From an uncultured Alphaproteobacteria bacterium (GTDB lineage Bacteria; Pseudomonadota; Alphaproteobacteria; RF32; CAG-239), in contig CALXTI010000016.1 in assembly GCA_944391395.1 (NCBI GenBank), positions 1-33,716 on the forward strand: a stretch of DNA of 33,716 nucleotides, in the 5' to 3' direction. Each line of letters starts with the position of its first letter. Within the stretch, counting starts at the first letter, position 1. The notes beneath the pieces are model-generated. The model made no database searches. It had not been told where the DNA came from and saw only the letters and a list, made by a program, of their open reading frames with translations. Of this stretch, positions 14,397 to 22,525 are shown one piece after another. The position numbers and the translations under genes were made by a program.

Positions 14397-14425
14397 AAAA
14401 AAAAGACCGTTCGAATGAACGGTCT
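14397..14425 (-). terminator. Terminator of the DMT-like transporter gene
   Basis: On the minus strand, AGACCGTTC pairs perfectly with GAACGGTCT (plus 14404-14412 with 14417-14425) across a four-base loop, then eight T. Confidence 0.93.
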
Positions 14426-14449
14426 CGTCGATGTTCGGCCTGTGCGGAA

Positions 14450-15463
14450 TTATTTTGCGTGGCAAAACAGGTGTTTGATTTCCTGTTTTAGCTTTTCGCC
14501 GCGGGGTGTGCGCATCAGCACCATACAGGCCGAGCTCAAGATGATAGTTACGGCTGCCAACCAGTCGTTTGCGGTCAGCGGCAGGAACGGCAGCGCCGTA
14601 AACGAACTTACCAGCAATTCGACAGCGTAAGTGAACACCGCCTGCGTGGAACGGTACATCATAAAATATTCGCTGTTGGATAAGCTGACGGCGTACAAAT
14701 AGCAATACATGGAAATCGCGTAGAAGCACACGCCGTTAATCAAACCGCACAACACATTGTTGGGCGCGATATATTCCGCCGGGGCAGGCAACATCTCAAG
14801 AAACGGCAGCGCCTGTTTGACCGAATCCGGAACATGAGAAACGACAAAGGCCAACAATGCCGCCACGATAATAAACGTGATGCCGCTGACAAACATAATC
14901 CACCCCGTCATGCTCAAGCGGTCTTTGATGCTGAGAGAAGCTTTGTTGTCATCATATACTTCGGCGATGATGGTGCGTAAAACATTGAGAAAAGAAGAAA
15001 TCGCGACAAAAGCGGAAACCTTCACCATCACATCAAAAGACAGGCCGGCCAGCAAGATAAAACAACCAAATACGATAAGCAACATGGAGGCAACGTCCAC
15101 TCCGCCGGGCTTGCGTTTGAACAGCATCCAGGCAAACAAAACCGAAAACACAATTTCAATGTTGGAAAGCAGGTTTGCCTGTGTTGATGAGACATAAACA
15201 AAGGCCATAATCATGAACAGATTTCTGAAAATCTGCAGGCTGCCGAAAACCCAGGTTTGATAGTTGGCCACAATTTTCCATACGTTTGTTTTATGATTGC
15301 CTAAAGCAATCATGGCCAAACCGCAAAACAAAGCGTTTGAACAGGCAATGGCAAATTGATTGCAGTCATGTTCCAGCAGGCAATAGCGCAAAAAGATGTT
15401 GGAGATTGCCCAAAACAAAATCGTCATAAGCGACAAAGCGCCGGCTTTATACATGTTTATCAT
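14450..15463 (-). CDS. EamA/DMT-superfamily membrane transporter
   Basis: 337 residues with about ten hydrophobic segments in two halves, the drug/metabolite transporter pattern. The first helix is LSLMTILFWAISNIFLRYC. Helix four includes SSTQANLLSNIEIVFSVLFAWMLFKRKP, the conserved EamA end-of-helix motif. The second repeat ends in ELLVSSFTALPFLPLTANDWLAAVTIILSSACMVL. The central loop before the second half (about 210-240) is unusually long. The substrate is unknown; family members move amino acids, nucleotides or metabolites. AGGA precedes the ATG at 15463, and a second in-frame ATG lies nine bases downstream. Confidence 0.82.
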   Translation of the reverse strand: MINMYKAGALSLMTILFWAISNIFLRYCLLEHDCNQFAIACSNALFCGLAMIALGNHKTNVWKIVANYQTWVFGSLQIFRNLFMIMAFVYVSSTQANLLSNIEIVFSVLFAWMLFKRKPGGVDVASMLLIVFGCFILLAGLSFDVMVKVSAFVAISSFLNVLRTIIAEVYDDNKASLSIKDRLSMTGWIMFVSGITFIIVAALLAFVVSHVPDSVKQALPFLEMLPAPAEYIAPNNVLCGLINGVCFYAISMYCYLYAVSLSNSEYFMMYRSTQAVFTYAVELLVSSFTALPFLPLTANDWLAAVTIILSSACMVLMRTPRGEKLKQEIKHLFCHAK

Positions 15464-15616
15464 TGTTTTTTCCTTAAGTTTATGTCTGAGAGAAGTTTAA
15501 TATTATTTGCCGAACGTTGTCCAATGTTTTTTCAAAGTTTTCGTACAAAATATATCTTGACGAACAAAATTGTTATGTTAACTTAAAGTGTTTGTTTAAA
15601 CATGTGGAGAATAATC

Positions 15617-16294
15617 GTGTTTTGTGATAAAAAAGCCGTCATTTGGGATTTGGACAACACTTTGTATCGTATCACGCCCGAATTCGCCGACAAGCTTGAT
15701 GAAGTCATGGCCGAAGCTCTGGTAGAAGATTTGGGTGTTGACATGAGTGTTGAGGAATGCAAAAAGCTTGTTAAAGAATCGTATAAAATTTATCGTGACG
15801 GCGGTGAATATTTTTATCAAAACTACAATGTTTCGCCAGAGGCCTTGTCAACGGCTTATCATTTGCGCAAGCCGGTCGATATGATAGAGCCTTATGACAG
15901 CTTGCCGGATTTGTTAAAACAAATTCCGTTCGCACAATATATATTCACGACCAGCACGCGCGAATGTTCGGAGCGGATTTTGAAGCACATCGGTTTGTAT
16001 GACATGTTTCAAAATCGCTTTTATTCGGTGGAAGATTTCGGTGTTTACAAAAAAAACGAAAGTGCCGACGTTTATCGTCAATTTTGCGAAAAAATCAATC
16101 TGGCTCCGGCGGATTGCATCTTTGTCGACGACAGTTATTCCAATCTTGAGTTTGCCAAACAAACCGGTATGACAACGGTGCGGATTTTTTATCAAAACAA
16201 TTCAAGCAAAGACAAAACATATATTGATGCCGCTTACAAAGGCGTCGAGGAATGTGTTAAAGCCCTGATAAACTGCCGAAAGCAGCAAGCCTAA
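15617..16294 (+). CDS. HAD-superfamily phosphatase, pyrimidine-5'-nucleotidase type
   Basis: Cytosolic HAD hydrolase. Motif I is WDLDNTLY with the nucleophile Asp11 and acid/base Asp13. Motif II is FTTSTREC, motif III is the Lys in YKKNES, and motif IV is FVDDSYSNLEFAKQTGM. The helical cap after motif I and the DNTLY form match the SDT1/pyrimidine-5'-nucleotidase group, so nucleoside monophosphates are likely substrates. I favour the GTG at 15617 because GGAG lies seven bases upstream. An ATG at 15602 would add five residues but has no ribosome site, and the GGAG would then fall inside the gene. It overlaps the convergent metalloprotease-like gene by four bases. Confidence 0.85.
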   Translation: MFCDKKAVIWDLDNTLYRITPEFADKLDEVMAEALVEDLGVDMSVEECKKLVKESYKIYRDGGEYFYQNYNVSPEALSTAYHLRKPVDMIEPYDSLPDLLKQIPFAQYIFTTSTRECSERILKHIGLYDMFQNRFYSVEDFGVYKKNESADVYRQFCEKINLAPADCIFVDDSYSNLEFAKQTGMTTVRIFYQNNSSKDKTYIDAAYKGVEECVKALINCRKQQA

Positions 16295-16977
16295 CGGCAC
16301 AAAGCTGCCTCGTAGTCGTAGTTTTCGATACTGTCAAGCCGCGCTTGTTCGGTGTTGATTTCATTTTGCATTTCTTCCAGAATCGGATTTATCGCTGCCA
16401 GATATTTTTCATTAAGTTTTTCTTTGGCCAAAGTCAGGTTAATGTCTGAGCTGCTGCTCATGTAAGGATTGCTCTTCACGGCTTCCAAAAAACGCTGCTG
16501 AATAATCGGCAGATAATATTCCAAGGCTTCGATGTTTATTTGCTGATGCGTTTGCTCATGGCGCATGGCAATTTCATAAAGGCAACTTCCCGGTTGCAGC
16601 GATTTGGAAAGATAAATGACCGGATTTTGCATTTCGATATTCAGTTTGACATTGCTAGGATAAACGCAAGATATGCCTTTGTTTGAGGTGTTTTTTATGA
16701 TTTTTAAGCTGATTCTTGTGTTGAAGTCATAAGTCGCCAGACCGTGTACCTGCCGTCCTGCCGGAACATTTCCGCCGTATTGTCGTATATGCATGCGTGT
16801 CAGACTACGATTGTTTTTGCTGGTATCATATTTCAAACGTCCGTAAGAAACCGTAACGGTTACTTCGGGCGGGCGCACAATCTTGCGACAGACTTCGTCG
16901 GGAGTTGCCGCCGATGTGGTGTCCGTTAAAAAAAATGCGCATGATGCAAAAATTAATATATAAAAAAGTTTTTTCAT
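16291..16977 (-). CDS. Exported HExxH putative metalloprotease
   Basis: 228 residues with a Sec signal peptide (to about residue 23, ending TTSAA) and therefore periplasmic. Mature residues 37-125 are strand-rich. The helix IAMRHEQTHQQINIEALEYY carries HEQTH (His140, Glu141, His144), a zincin HExxH motif; Glu150 is a candidate third ligand. A long, charged C-terminal helix (about 180-220) follows. It resembles DUF922-like secreted proteins in layout, but I cannot assign the family with certainty. Four cysteines (30, 104, 132 and the penultimate residue) suggest disulfides. It is divergent from the Pro-rich secreted gene across 43 bases. Confidence 0.72.
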   Translation of the reverse strand: MKKLFYILIFASCAFFLTDTTSAATPDEVCRKIVRPPEVTVTVSYGRLKYDTSKNNRSLTRMHIRQYGGNVPAGRQVHGLATYDFNTRISLKIIKNTSNKGISCVYPSNVKLNIEMQNPVIYLSKSLQPGSCLYEIAMRHEQTHQQINIEALEYYLPIIQQRFLEAVKSNPYMSSSSDINLTLAKEKLNEKYLAAINPILEEMQNEINTEQARLDSIENYDYEAALCR

Positions 16978-17020
16978 GTATTATACTTTATTATGAATTT
17001 ATCAATTTAGAGTTAATATT

Positions 17021-17728
17021 ATGAAAAAGGCGACATTTTTTTTAGCTGCTACTTTTATTTTAGCATCGGCGCGGCCGGTGTTTTCGCAAGATGTTCCCGT
17101 CGGTTTTTTTATGCCGCAAGCCGAATTGCAGCCGCGTTATGAAAAATTGCCGCCGGTTCCGACGCTGCAGCCGAAACTTCCGTCGGCGCGCGAGGCTTAT
17201 GAACGGCGGCGGGCGCAACAAATGCAGCAAATGCAGAGAACAAAAAAATCACCGGCGGCGGTCGCCGCTCGTCCGGTTGTGCGCAAAGTTAAAGAATATA
17301 TTGCGGTGGACGGGCGTTTTATTCCCGTTTATGATGAAAGCGTCGTTTTGTCGGAAGCTCCCGCAAATTCAAATATCGCGGCGGATAATGTTGTTTCTGA
17401 TAACGGAATGCCGCCGGTTTCGGAAAGCAACGGGGAGGCGCCTCGAAAAGCAGTCTTGTTAACAGATATGCCACGACCGCAGCCGCAACCCGAAAATAGA
17501 GCTTTACCTGAAAGAACGGTTGCCACCAATGCGCCTGTTTTACCGCCGCAGGTGGCGGAGGCAAATCCGGAACAGCCGGCGTATCGCAATCGTTATCGCG
17601 AATATCTTGATGATTTGCAGGTTTTTCATCAAACCGGACAGATGCCGGATAACGCAGCCTTAGATAAGGCTTTAAGCAAACTTTCCGCCGGCGGCGAGAG
17701 GGTTCTTTTTGACGGTATCGTAAAATAA
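17021..17728 (+). CDS. Pro/Gln-rich secreted protein of unknown family
   Basis: 235 residues with a clear signal peptide (to about 22, ARPVFSQ). The mature part is proline-rich (KLPPVPTLQPKLPSAREAYERRR, Met/Gln stretch QQMQQMQ), includes VKEYIAVDGRFIPVYDES at about 90-107, and ends with a small helical region, YREYLDDLQVFHQTGQMPDNAALDKALSKL, near 188-220. It is probably an extended periplasmic or envelope protein. No known domain. Ribosome site weak (TAGAG). It ends 67 bases before repeat copy B. Confidence 0.68.
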   Translation: MKKATFFLAATFILASARPVFSQDVPVGFFMPQAELQPRYEKLPPVPTLQPKLPSAREAYERRRAQQMQQMQRTKKSPAAVAARPVVRKVKEYIAVDGRFIPVYDESVVLSEAPANSNIAADNVVSDNGMPPVSESNGEAPRKAVLLTDMPRPQPQPENRALPERTVATNAPVLPPQVAEANPEQPAYRNRYREYLDDLQVFHQTGQMPDNAALDKALSKLSAGGERVLFDGIVK

Positions 17729-17794
17729 ATTTTTTTTAAAAAAGGACAAAGACCGCATGTAAAGCGCATGCGGCAATCATGCTTCGGTTGTGAT

Positions 17795-17846
17795 TTATCC
17801 CCAAAAGACTCTTTAAAATTGCAAAAAAAAAAAACCGGGGTATAAT
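17795..17846 (+). repeat. Dispersed promoter-bearing repeat, copy B, with promoter
   Basis: The 40-base identical core (17795-17834) begins TTATCCCC and ends in twelve A. It forms the -35 TTGCAA (17819-17824) and most of a 16-base spacer leading to a perfect TATAAT at 17841-17846. Transcription should begin near 17853 and reach the pilin-like gene. Upstream of the core, copies B and C also share TTGTGAT. Confidence 0.88.
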
Positions 17847-17866
17847 GCCGGGGAAATTGATTTTGT

Positions 17867-18502
17867 TTGTTGGGGGTGGGGGGGGTTGAGCAAGAAAAAG
17901 GACGTCCCATGGTAGAGATGTTGGGTGTGCTGGCGATTATCGGGGTGTTGAGTGTCGGGGCGATGTCTGGTTATGCCAAAGCCATGTTTAAGTATAAGCT
18001 CAACAAACAGACGGAGCAGATCGGCAGCATCCTGGATTACGCTTCGCTATATTCCGAAGAATTGCGGGAATCCCGTGTATGGTATGCCGCCGAACTGATG
18101 AACAAACTGGGCGCTATCCCCCAGGAAATGATTGATGAAAATGACAGTGAATATATTTATGACGTCTTCGGCAACCAAATTCTCATCGTCTTTTCAGGCG
18201 GTGACGGAGCTGTTTATAAAAGTATGAAAATTAACATTGGCGACAACGCTCGTGACATTTGCCTCAATCTGTATCAAATGGCAAAACTCCGCAGCGGTTT
18301 TCTATGGCAGACCCTGTTTACGCGCTCGACCGAAGACATTTCCGGCGAATTTGCCAACCGGGTTTACGGTGATGCTTATTGCACAACCAATTGTTTGAAA
18401 GATTTGACGCTGACCAGAATGGATGAACTTTGCAACGCCTGTACCGGTACAAACGAGTGTAAATTCCATATTTTATGGGATTTTCAGGGAAGTAAAAATT
18501 AA
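17867..18502 (+). CDS. Type IV pilin-like protein with class III signal
   Basis: A prepilin-type leader is evident: KG then RPMVEMLGVLAIIGVLSVGA, with Gly at -1, Glu at +5 of the mature protein and an unbroken hydrophobic helix. This is followed by about 170 residues with late paired cysteines (DAYCTTNC, DELCNAC, NECKF) that suggest disulfides. It is probably processed by a prepilin peptidase and assembled or held in the inner membrane; no peptidase or assembly gene lies in this window. Three starts compete. TTG at 17867 is in frame and reads through eight G (17878-17885). TTG at 17886 would encode the expected SKKK leader but is out of frame by one base at a five-A run (17895-17899). ATG at 17909 follows AAGGA at six bases but lacks the leader. 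Phase variation or a sequencing error are both possible. Confidence 0.8.
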   Translation: MLGVGGVEQEKGRPMVEMLGVLAIIGVLSVGAMSGYAKAMFKYKLNKQTEQIGSILDYASLYSEELRESRVWYAAELMNKLGAIPQEMIDENDSEYIYDVFGNQILIVFSGGDGAVYKSMKINIGDNARDICLNLYQMAKLRSGFLWQTLFTRSTEDISGEFANRVYGDAYCTTNCLKDLTLTRMDELCNACTGTNECKFHILWDFQGSKN

Positions 18503-18696
18503 TATAATATAACCCAAAAGACCGGATGCTCTCTTTGGAGCAGGTTATCGGCAGACCTGTTTGCCAATTCTTATTGATAATAACGGCGCTAAATAGCCGT
18601 TCGGCGGAAAACTAACGGAGAAAATAACGGGTTGGTGAAAAATACACAAAGATGCCTGTCGCTCACACGAAAAGTGTGTTGGCAAAAAAATGGTGC
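18503..18696. other. Intergenic region after the pilin-like gene
   Basis: No protein-coding gene longer than about 30 codons. Short hairpins are present: CAGGT/ACCTG near 18541-18559, AACGGC/GCCGTT at about 18581-18600, and CACAC/GTGTG near 18665-18679. None has a T-tail. CCCAAAAGAC at 18513-18522 repeats ten bases of the dispersed element, which may be chance. Confidence 0.4.
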
Positions 18697-20475
18697 TTAA
18701 TCCAGATTATATTCCGCCAAAAGTTGGTTTCGTTCAGCGGTTAAGGTAAGGTAGCGCTGATAGTCTTCATCGGAGGCGGTGTCTTTGTCCAGTTTGAGCT
18801 TATACTCGTTAATGTCCTGATTGAGCTGTTTGACCTGAACGGCGGCAAGCAGGGTGTTTATCTGTCGTTTGATGTCGTTAACAAACGGTTTTTGCGACTT
18901 TAACATGCCGATTTCCCACAAGCCGCTTAATTGTTTATCATAACCGTTGCTTTTCAGCTTTTCCATCAAAGTTGCGGAATCGGTGTCTTCATCTTCATGA
19001 AATATGTCAATCGCCGCGTGCAACAGGTTGAAAAGCGTGAATTTGGAAATATCGAAAGTCAAAAGCCTTTCTTCAAAATCATTAATCAAATCGGGAAACA
19101 ACAGAACGCCCGCCAAAATAAAGCGCAGGTCGACGTCGCGTATCGGTGGTCCAACATGCGAGGTTTTTTTGAATGTTGATTTGCTTCGCTGCGGACGTAG
19201 TGAACCACGGCCATAGGTTTCGTAAATCCGTTTTTGCATTTCCTGAACATAATAGCCGCGGACTTTTTCGTCTTGAATTTTTGAAACTTCTTCCATGATG
19301 TTTTTTTCTATCAAGGCTTTTTGTTCAGGCGTTTGCGCCGGTATATTGCGAGTGTTTTTATCCCATAACAGCTGCATGAGCGGCGTTGTTTGCCGCATCA
19401 ATTTTAAAAACTCATCACGGCCTTTGGCTTTTAAGAATTCATCCGGATCCATTTTATCAGGCAGAAACATAAATTTGAGCGAATAACCGGCTCGCAAAAT
19501 CGGTAAAGCGCGGTCAACTGAACGCAATGCCGCTTTGATGCCGGCGTTGTCGCCGTCAAAACACAGAATCGGCTCGGGGACGATTTTCCATGCTTCCGTA
19601 ATCTGGTCTTCGGTCAGAGCCGTGCCCATCGGGGCTGCGGCATAGCCGAACCCGTATTTGTCCAGAGCAATAACGTCCATGTAACCTTCGCAAATAATAA
19701 AATTGCGTTCGGCGAAACCTTTGTCGCGGGCAAAATTGATGTTGTAGAGCATTTTGCGTTTGTTAAACACCGGTGTTTCCGGTGAATTCAAATATTTGGG
19801 CTGGCCGTCGCCCATGATGCGGCCGCCGAAAGCAATTACCCGATTTTGTTTGTCGCGAATCGGAATCATCACCCGTTCGCGGAAAAAGTCGTGCGGGGAA
19901 CGCGCGTGGTCTTCGGGAATGGCTATAAGCCCGAGTTCCACCATATCATGTTCGCTGACGCCTTTGCTGTTTAAATAAGCTTTTAAGGCGTTGCCCGATG
20001 GCGCGTAGCCTAAACGAAACTTTTTTATCAGCTCGTCGTCCAAGCCGCGGCGATAAAAATAATCCAGACCTTTGGCGCCTTCACGCAAGTAAAGAGTCTT
20101 TTCATAAAAGGCGGCGGCAAGCTCCATAATCTCAAACAACGATTGGCGCTTTTCCTGCTCGGCCGAGTGTTCACGGGAAAATTTCGGCAGAGGAATTCCC
20201 GCTTTGTGCGAAAGTTTTTCCAGAGCGTCCATAAACGGCAGGTTGTTGGCTTCCATCTCAAATTTGATGATGTCGCCATGCGCGCCGCAGCCGAAACAAT
20301 GGTAAAAACCTTTGGCTTCGTTGACGGTAAACGAAGGCGTTTTTTCATTGTGAAACGGACACAAACCGATGTATTCTCGCCCTTTGCGGGTGAGCTTGAC
20401 ACGCTCGGCAACAACGTCTGCCACCGAAACGCGGCTGCGTAATTCCTCAATAAATTTTTGTAAATCGCCTTCCAT
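18697..20475 (-). CDS. dnaG: DNA primase DnaG
   Basis: Synthesises RNA primers at the replication fork. 592 residues with the three expected parts. The N-terminal zinc-binding domain has C39, H42, C60 and C63. The TOPRIM polymerase core has EGYMD at 263-267 and DGDNAG at 307-312. The C-terminal helicase-binding region is helical and charged. The start at 20475 is fixed by the canonical N-terminus (MEGDLQKFIEELRSRVSVADVV), although the ribosome site is weak. yqeY lies 15 bases upstream on the same strand, the usual alphaproteobacterial order. rpoD, which commonly follows dnaG, is not the next gene; the pilin cassette occupies that side. Confidence 0.97.
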   Translation of the reverse strand: MEGDLQKFIEELRSRVSVADVVAERVKLTRKGREYIGLCPFHNEKTPSFTVNEAKGFYHCFGCGAHGDIIKFEMEANNLPFMDALEKLSHKAGIPLPKFSREHSAEQEKRQSLFEIMELAAAFYEKTLYLREGAKGLDYFYRRGLDDELIKKFRLGYAPSGNALKAYLNSKGVSEHDMVELGLIAIPEDHARSPHDFFRERVMIPIRDKQNRVIAFGGRIMGDGQPKYLNSPETPVFNKRKMLYNINFARDKGFAERNFIICEGYMDVIALDKYGFGYAAAPMGTALTEDQITEAWKIVPEPILCFDGDNAGIKAALRSVDRALPILRAGYSLKFMFLPDKMDPDEFLKAKGRDEFLKLMRQTTPLMQLLWDKNTRNIPAQTPEQKALIEKNIMEEVSKIQDEKVRGYYVQEMQKRIYETYGRGSLRPQRSKSTFKKTSHVGPPIRDVDLRFILAGVLLFPDLINDFEERLLTFDISKFTLFNLLHAAIDIFHEDEDTDSATLMEKLKSNGYDKQLSGLWEIGMLKSQKPFVNDIKRQINTLLAAVQVKQLNQDINEYKLKLDKDTASDEDYQRYLTLTAERNQLLAEYNLD

Positions 20476-20490
20476 GGTGTATAAAAGCTC

Positions 20491-20943
20491 TTATCCCAAA
20501 AGCTGTTTGATGATTTCGGAAGCTTTGCCGAAATCCATCTGACCGGCGTATTGACCGCGCAGGGTGCCCATGACTTTGCCCATGTCTTTGATGGATTGGG
20601 CGCCGGTTTGGGCAATGATGTTCTTGATGACATCCGTCGTTTCTTCAACCGAAAGCTGCTTGGGCAAAAAGCGTTCTATCACGCCGATTTCGGCCTGTTC
20701 TTTTTCCGCCAGTTCCGGCCGGTGTCCGTCGTTATAGAGTTTGATGGACTCGTTTCTTTGTTTAATCATGGTCTGCATCATGGCCAACAGCTCGGCGTCT
20801 TCGGCTTGCTTTTTGCCTTTGCCGCGAGCTTCGACGTCTTTCTCCTTCATGCCGGCGATAATCATGCGCACGGCATTGACTTCAAGCATGTTTTTTTCTT
20901 TCATGGCCTCTTTTAAGGCGTTTTGCAAATCTTCACGCAACAT
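20491..20943 (-). CDS. yqeY: GatB/YqeY-domain protein
   Basis: 150-residue helical protein related to the tRNA-binding tail of GatB. Its exact job is unsettled; a role in tRNA-dependent amidation is only suggested by homology. Family signatures are visible: an N-terminal helix LREDLQNALKEAMKEKN, then NAVRMIIAGMKEK, the EIGVIERFLPKQLS segment and a C-terminal MGKVMGTLRGQYAGQMDFGKASEIIKQLL. AGGAG lies at good spacing before the ATG. It is the first gene of a probable yqeY-dnaG operon. Confidence 0.94.
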   Translation of the reverse strand: MLREDLQNALKEAMKEKNMLEVNAVRMIIAGMKEKDVEARGKGKKQAEDAELLAMMQTMIKQRNESIKLYNDGHRPELAEKEQAEIGVIERFLPKQLSVEETTDVIKNIIAQTGAQSIKDMGKVMGTLRGQYAGQMDFGKASEIIKQLLG

Positions 20944-20961
20944 TTTTTATCTCCTGTGATA

Positions 20962-21654
20962 TTATAAATTTTCGTTGAATGTCAGATAAATCGATTTTCC
21001 GAACGGTGTCGGGTTGGTTACCACGATGTTGAACAATAAATTGTAGCCCGGTTCCAAACGCGGAATCGGCAGATAATGCGTGGTGTTTAACAATGGCGTA
21101 CCGTCTTTGCCGTATATATCGACTTTGACCGGCGGAATTTCGGTTTGATATTTGCCGGTGTTGACGATGGCGCCGCCGATTTCTATCTTGGCAATATTGT
21201 CTTCCGAAAACTCACGGGTCGTGATGTCCTTAAATTCAAGATTGCGTCCGTAGGGAACGCTGGACACATCTATTTTGTCGTAAAGTTTTTCGGTTTCGGG
21301 AATGAGCCGGACAATGTCATAACGCATGTAATATAAGGCGGCGGCAACAGATATGAGCGCAACCAACAACAAAAGAATGTTTATGGTATGTTTGTAGCGC
21401 GTAACATTGACAACCCGGATTTTTTCCACCGTTTTGACTTCAGGCGCGTCAAACAAATTTTCGGTTTCCTTGGAAACGCGTTCAAACATTTTTTGAATGT
21501 CTTTTGCCGGTGATTTTCGTTTTTTGAGGGCATCTTTTTTCTGAGCCGTCCAGATTTCGCCGCATTCGGCACAACGCAACACGCGTCCTTCTTCGGGTAC
21601 AAGCGTGTCCGGCACATCATAAACGGAGCGGCATTTTGGGCATTTTATTAACAT
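20962..21654 (-). CDS. MJ0042-type zinc-ribbon membrane protein
   Basis: 230 residues. An N-terminal zinc ribbon with CPKC at 5-8 and CAEC at 28-31 is the MJ0042 domain. A charged linker is followed by a single membrane helix at about 87-110 (TINILLLLVALISVAAALYYM). The C-terminal half is a beta-rich periplasmic domain resembling DUF3426 (IGGAIVNTGKYQTEIPPVKVDIYGKDG). In alphaproteobacteria such a gene is often next to and divergent from ftsE, as here, so an envelope or division-associated role is plausible but unproven. Confidence 0.88.
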   Translation of the reverse strand: MLIKCPKCRSVYDVPDTLVPEEGRVLRCAECGEIWTAQKKDALKKRKSPAKDIQKMFERVSKETENLFDAPEVKTVEKIRVVNVTRYKHTINILLLLVALISVAAALYYMRYDIVRLIPETEKLYDKIDVSSVPYGRNLEFKDITTREFSEDNIAKIEIGGAIVNTGKYQTEIPPVKVDIYGKDGTPLLNTTHYLPIPRLEPGYNLLFNIVVTNPTPFGKSIYLTFNENL

Positions 21655-21805
21655 TTTTCCTCTGGCTAAAAACTGATTTCTGCTTTAATTTTCTTATATT
21701 ATGCACAAAAAAGCATAGAATCCAAGAAAAAAAGTATTTTATTAAATACATATTTGTTATATCGTATGGGCATGTGGTGGATTAAAGGTTTTAACAGGAG
21801 GGTTT

Positions 21806-22525
21806 ATGGCCGCAGACAAAAGCACCGGTTCGGAACCGATCGTCGATATGCAAAACGTGAGTATCCGCTATGGCTCCGATCCTGAGGTTTTGAGCGATAT
21901 TAAATTGAGTTTGGATAAAGGTTCCTTTCATTTTTTAACCGGTAAAAGCGGCGCCGGAAAAACATCGCTTTTAAGCATGATGTATCTGGCCTTAAAACCA
22001 AGCAAAGGAACGGTAACGGTGTTTGGCACCAATATCGGTTTTGCCGACCGCGACACCATGGCGCTGATGCGGCGGCGCATCGGCGTGGTGTTTCAGGATT
22101 TTCGCCTGCTTGAACATTTGTCGGCTTATGATAATGTCGCCGTGCCGCTTAAAGTACGCGGCATGAAGGAAAGCGAAATCGAAAAACGCGTCAGGGAATT
22201 GCTGCGCTGGGTGGAACTGGAACCGAGCATGCACAAAATTTGTTCCACGCTTTCCGGTGGTGAAAAACAACGCGTCGCCATCGCACGGGCGGTCATCAAC
22301 CGACCGGAAATTTTATTGGCCGACGAGCCGACCGGCAACGTTGATGACGATATCGCCCAAAAACTGATGAAATTGTTTGTGGAGATGAACCGTTTAGGCA
22401 CGACCGTGGTGATAGCCACCCACAGCCAGGAGCTTATCAGCCATTATAACTATCCGCGGATTCATCTGGAAAATAAATCTCTTAAGGTTTTTCCGGCGTT
22501 GAGGAGTATTGCGCATGAGGGGTAA
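21806..22525 (+). CDS. ftsE: Cell-division ATP-binding protein FtsE
   Basis: ABC ATPase that, with FtsX, couples septal position to activation of peptidoglycan hydrolases. The motifs are complete: Walker A GKSGAGKT at 46-53, Q-loop Gln97 in VVFQDFRLLEHLS, signature LSGGEKQ at 149-155, Walker B ILLADE at 169-174 and switch His206 in ATHSQE. 239 residues is slightly longer than E. coli FtsE (about 222) because of the tail after NYPRIHLE. AGGAGGG precedes the ATG. The last 11 bases overlap the ftsX start. Confidence 0.96.
   Translation: MAADKSTGSEPIVDMQNVSIRYGSDPEVLSDIKLSLDKGSFHFLTGKSGAGKTSLLSMMYLALKPSKGTVTVFGTNIGFADRDTMALMRRRIGVVFQDFRLLEHLSAYDNVAVPLKVRGMKESEIEKRVRELLRWVELEPSMHKICSTLSGGEKQRVAIARAVINRPEILLADEPTGNVDDDIAQKLMKLFVEMNRLGTTVVIATHSQELISHYNYPRIHLENKSLKVFPALRSIAHEG

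Noticed and set aside
17753..17773. CCGCATG/CATGCGG hairpin as terminator of the Pro-rich gene
   Set aside because: A clean 7-bp stem but no T-run follows, so I do not call it an intrinsic terminator.
17795..17803. DnaA box in the dispersed repeat (TTATCCCCA)
   Set aside because: One base off consensus, and the repeat is better explained as a promoter region because TTGCAA and TATAAT-like hexamers follow in all three copies.
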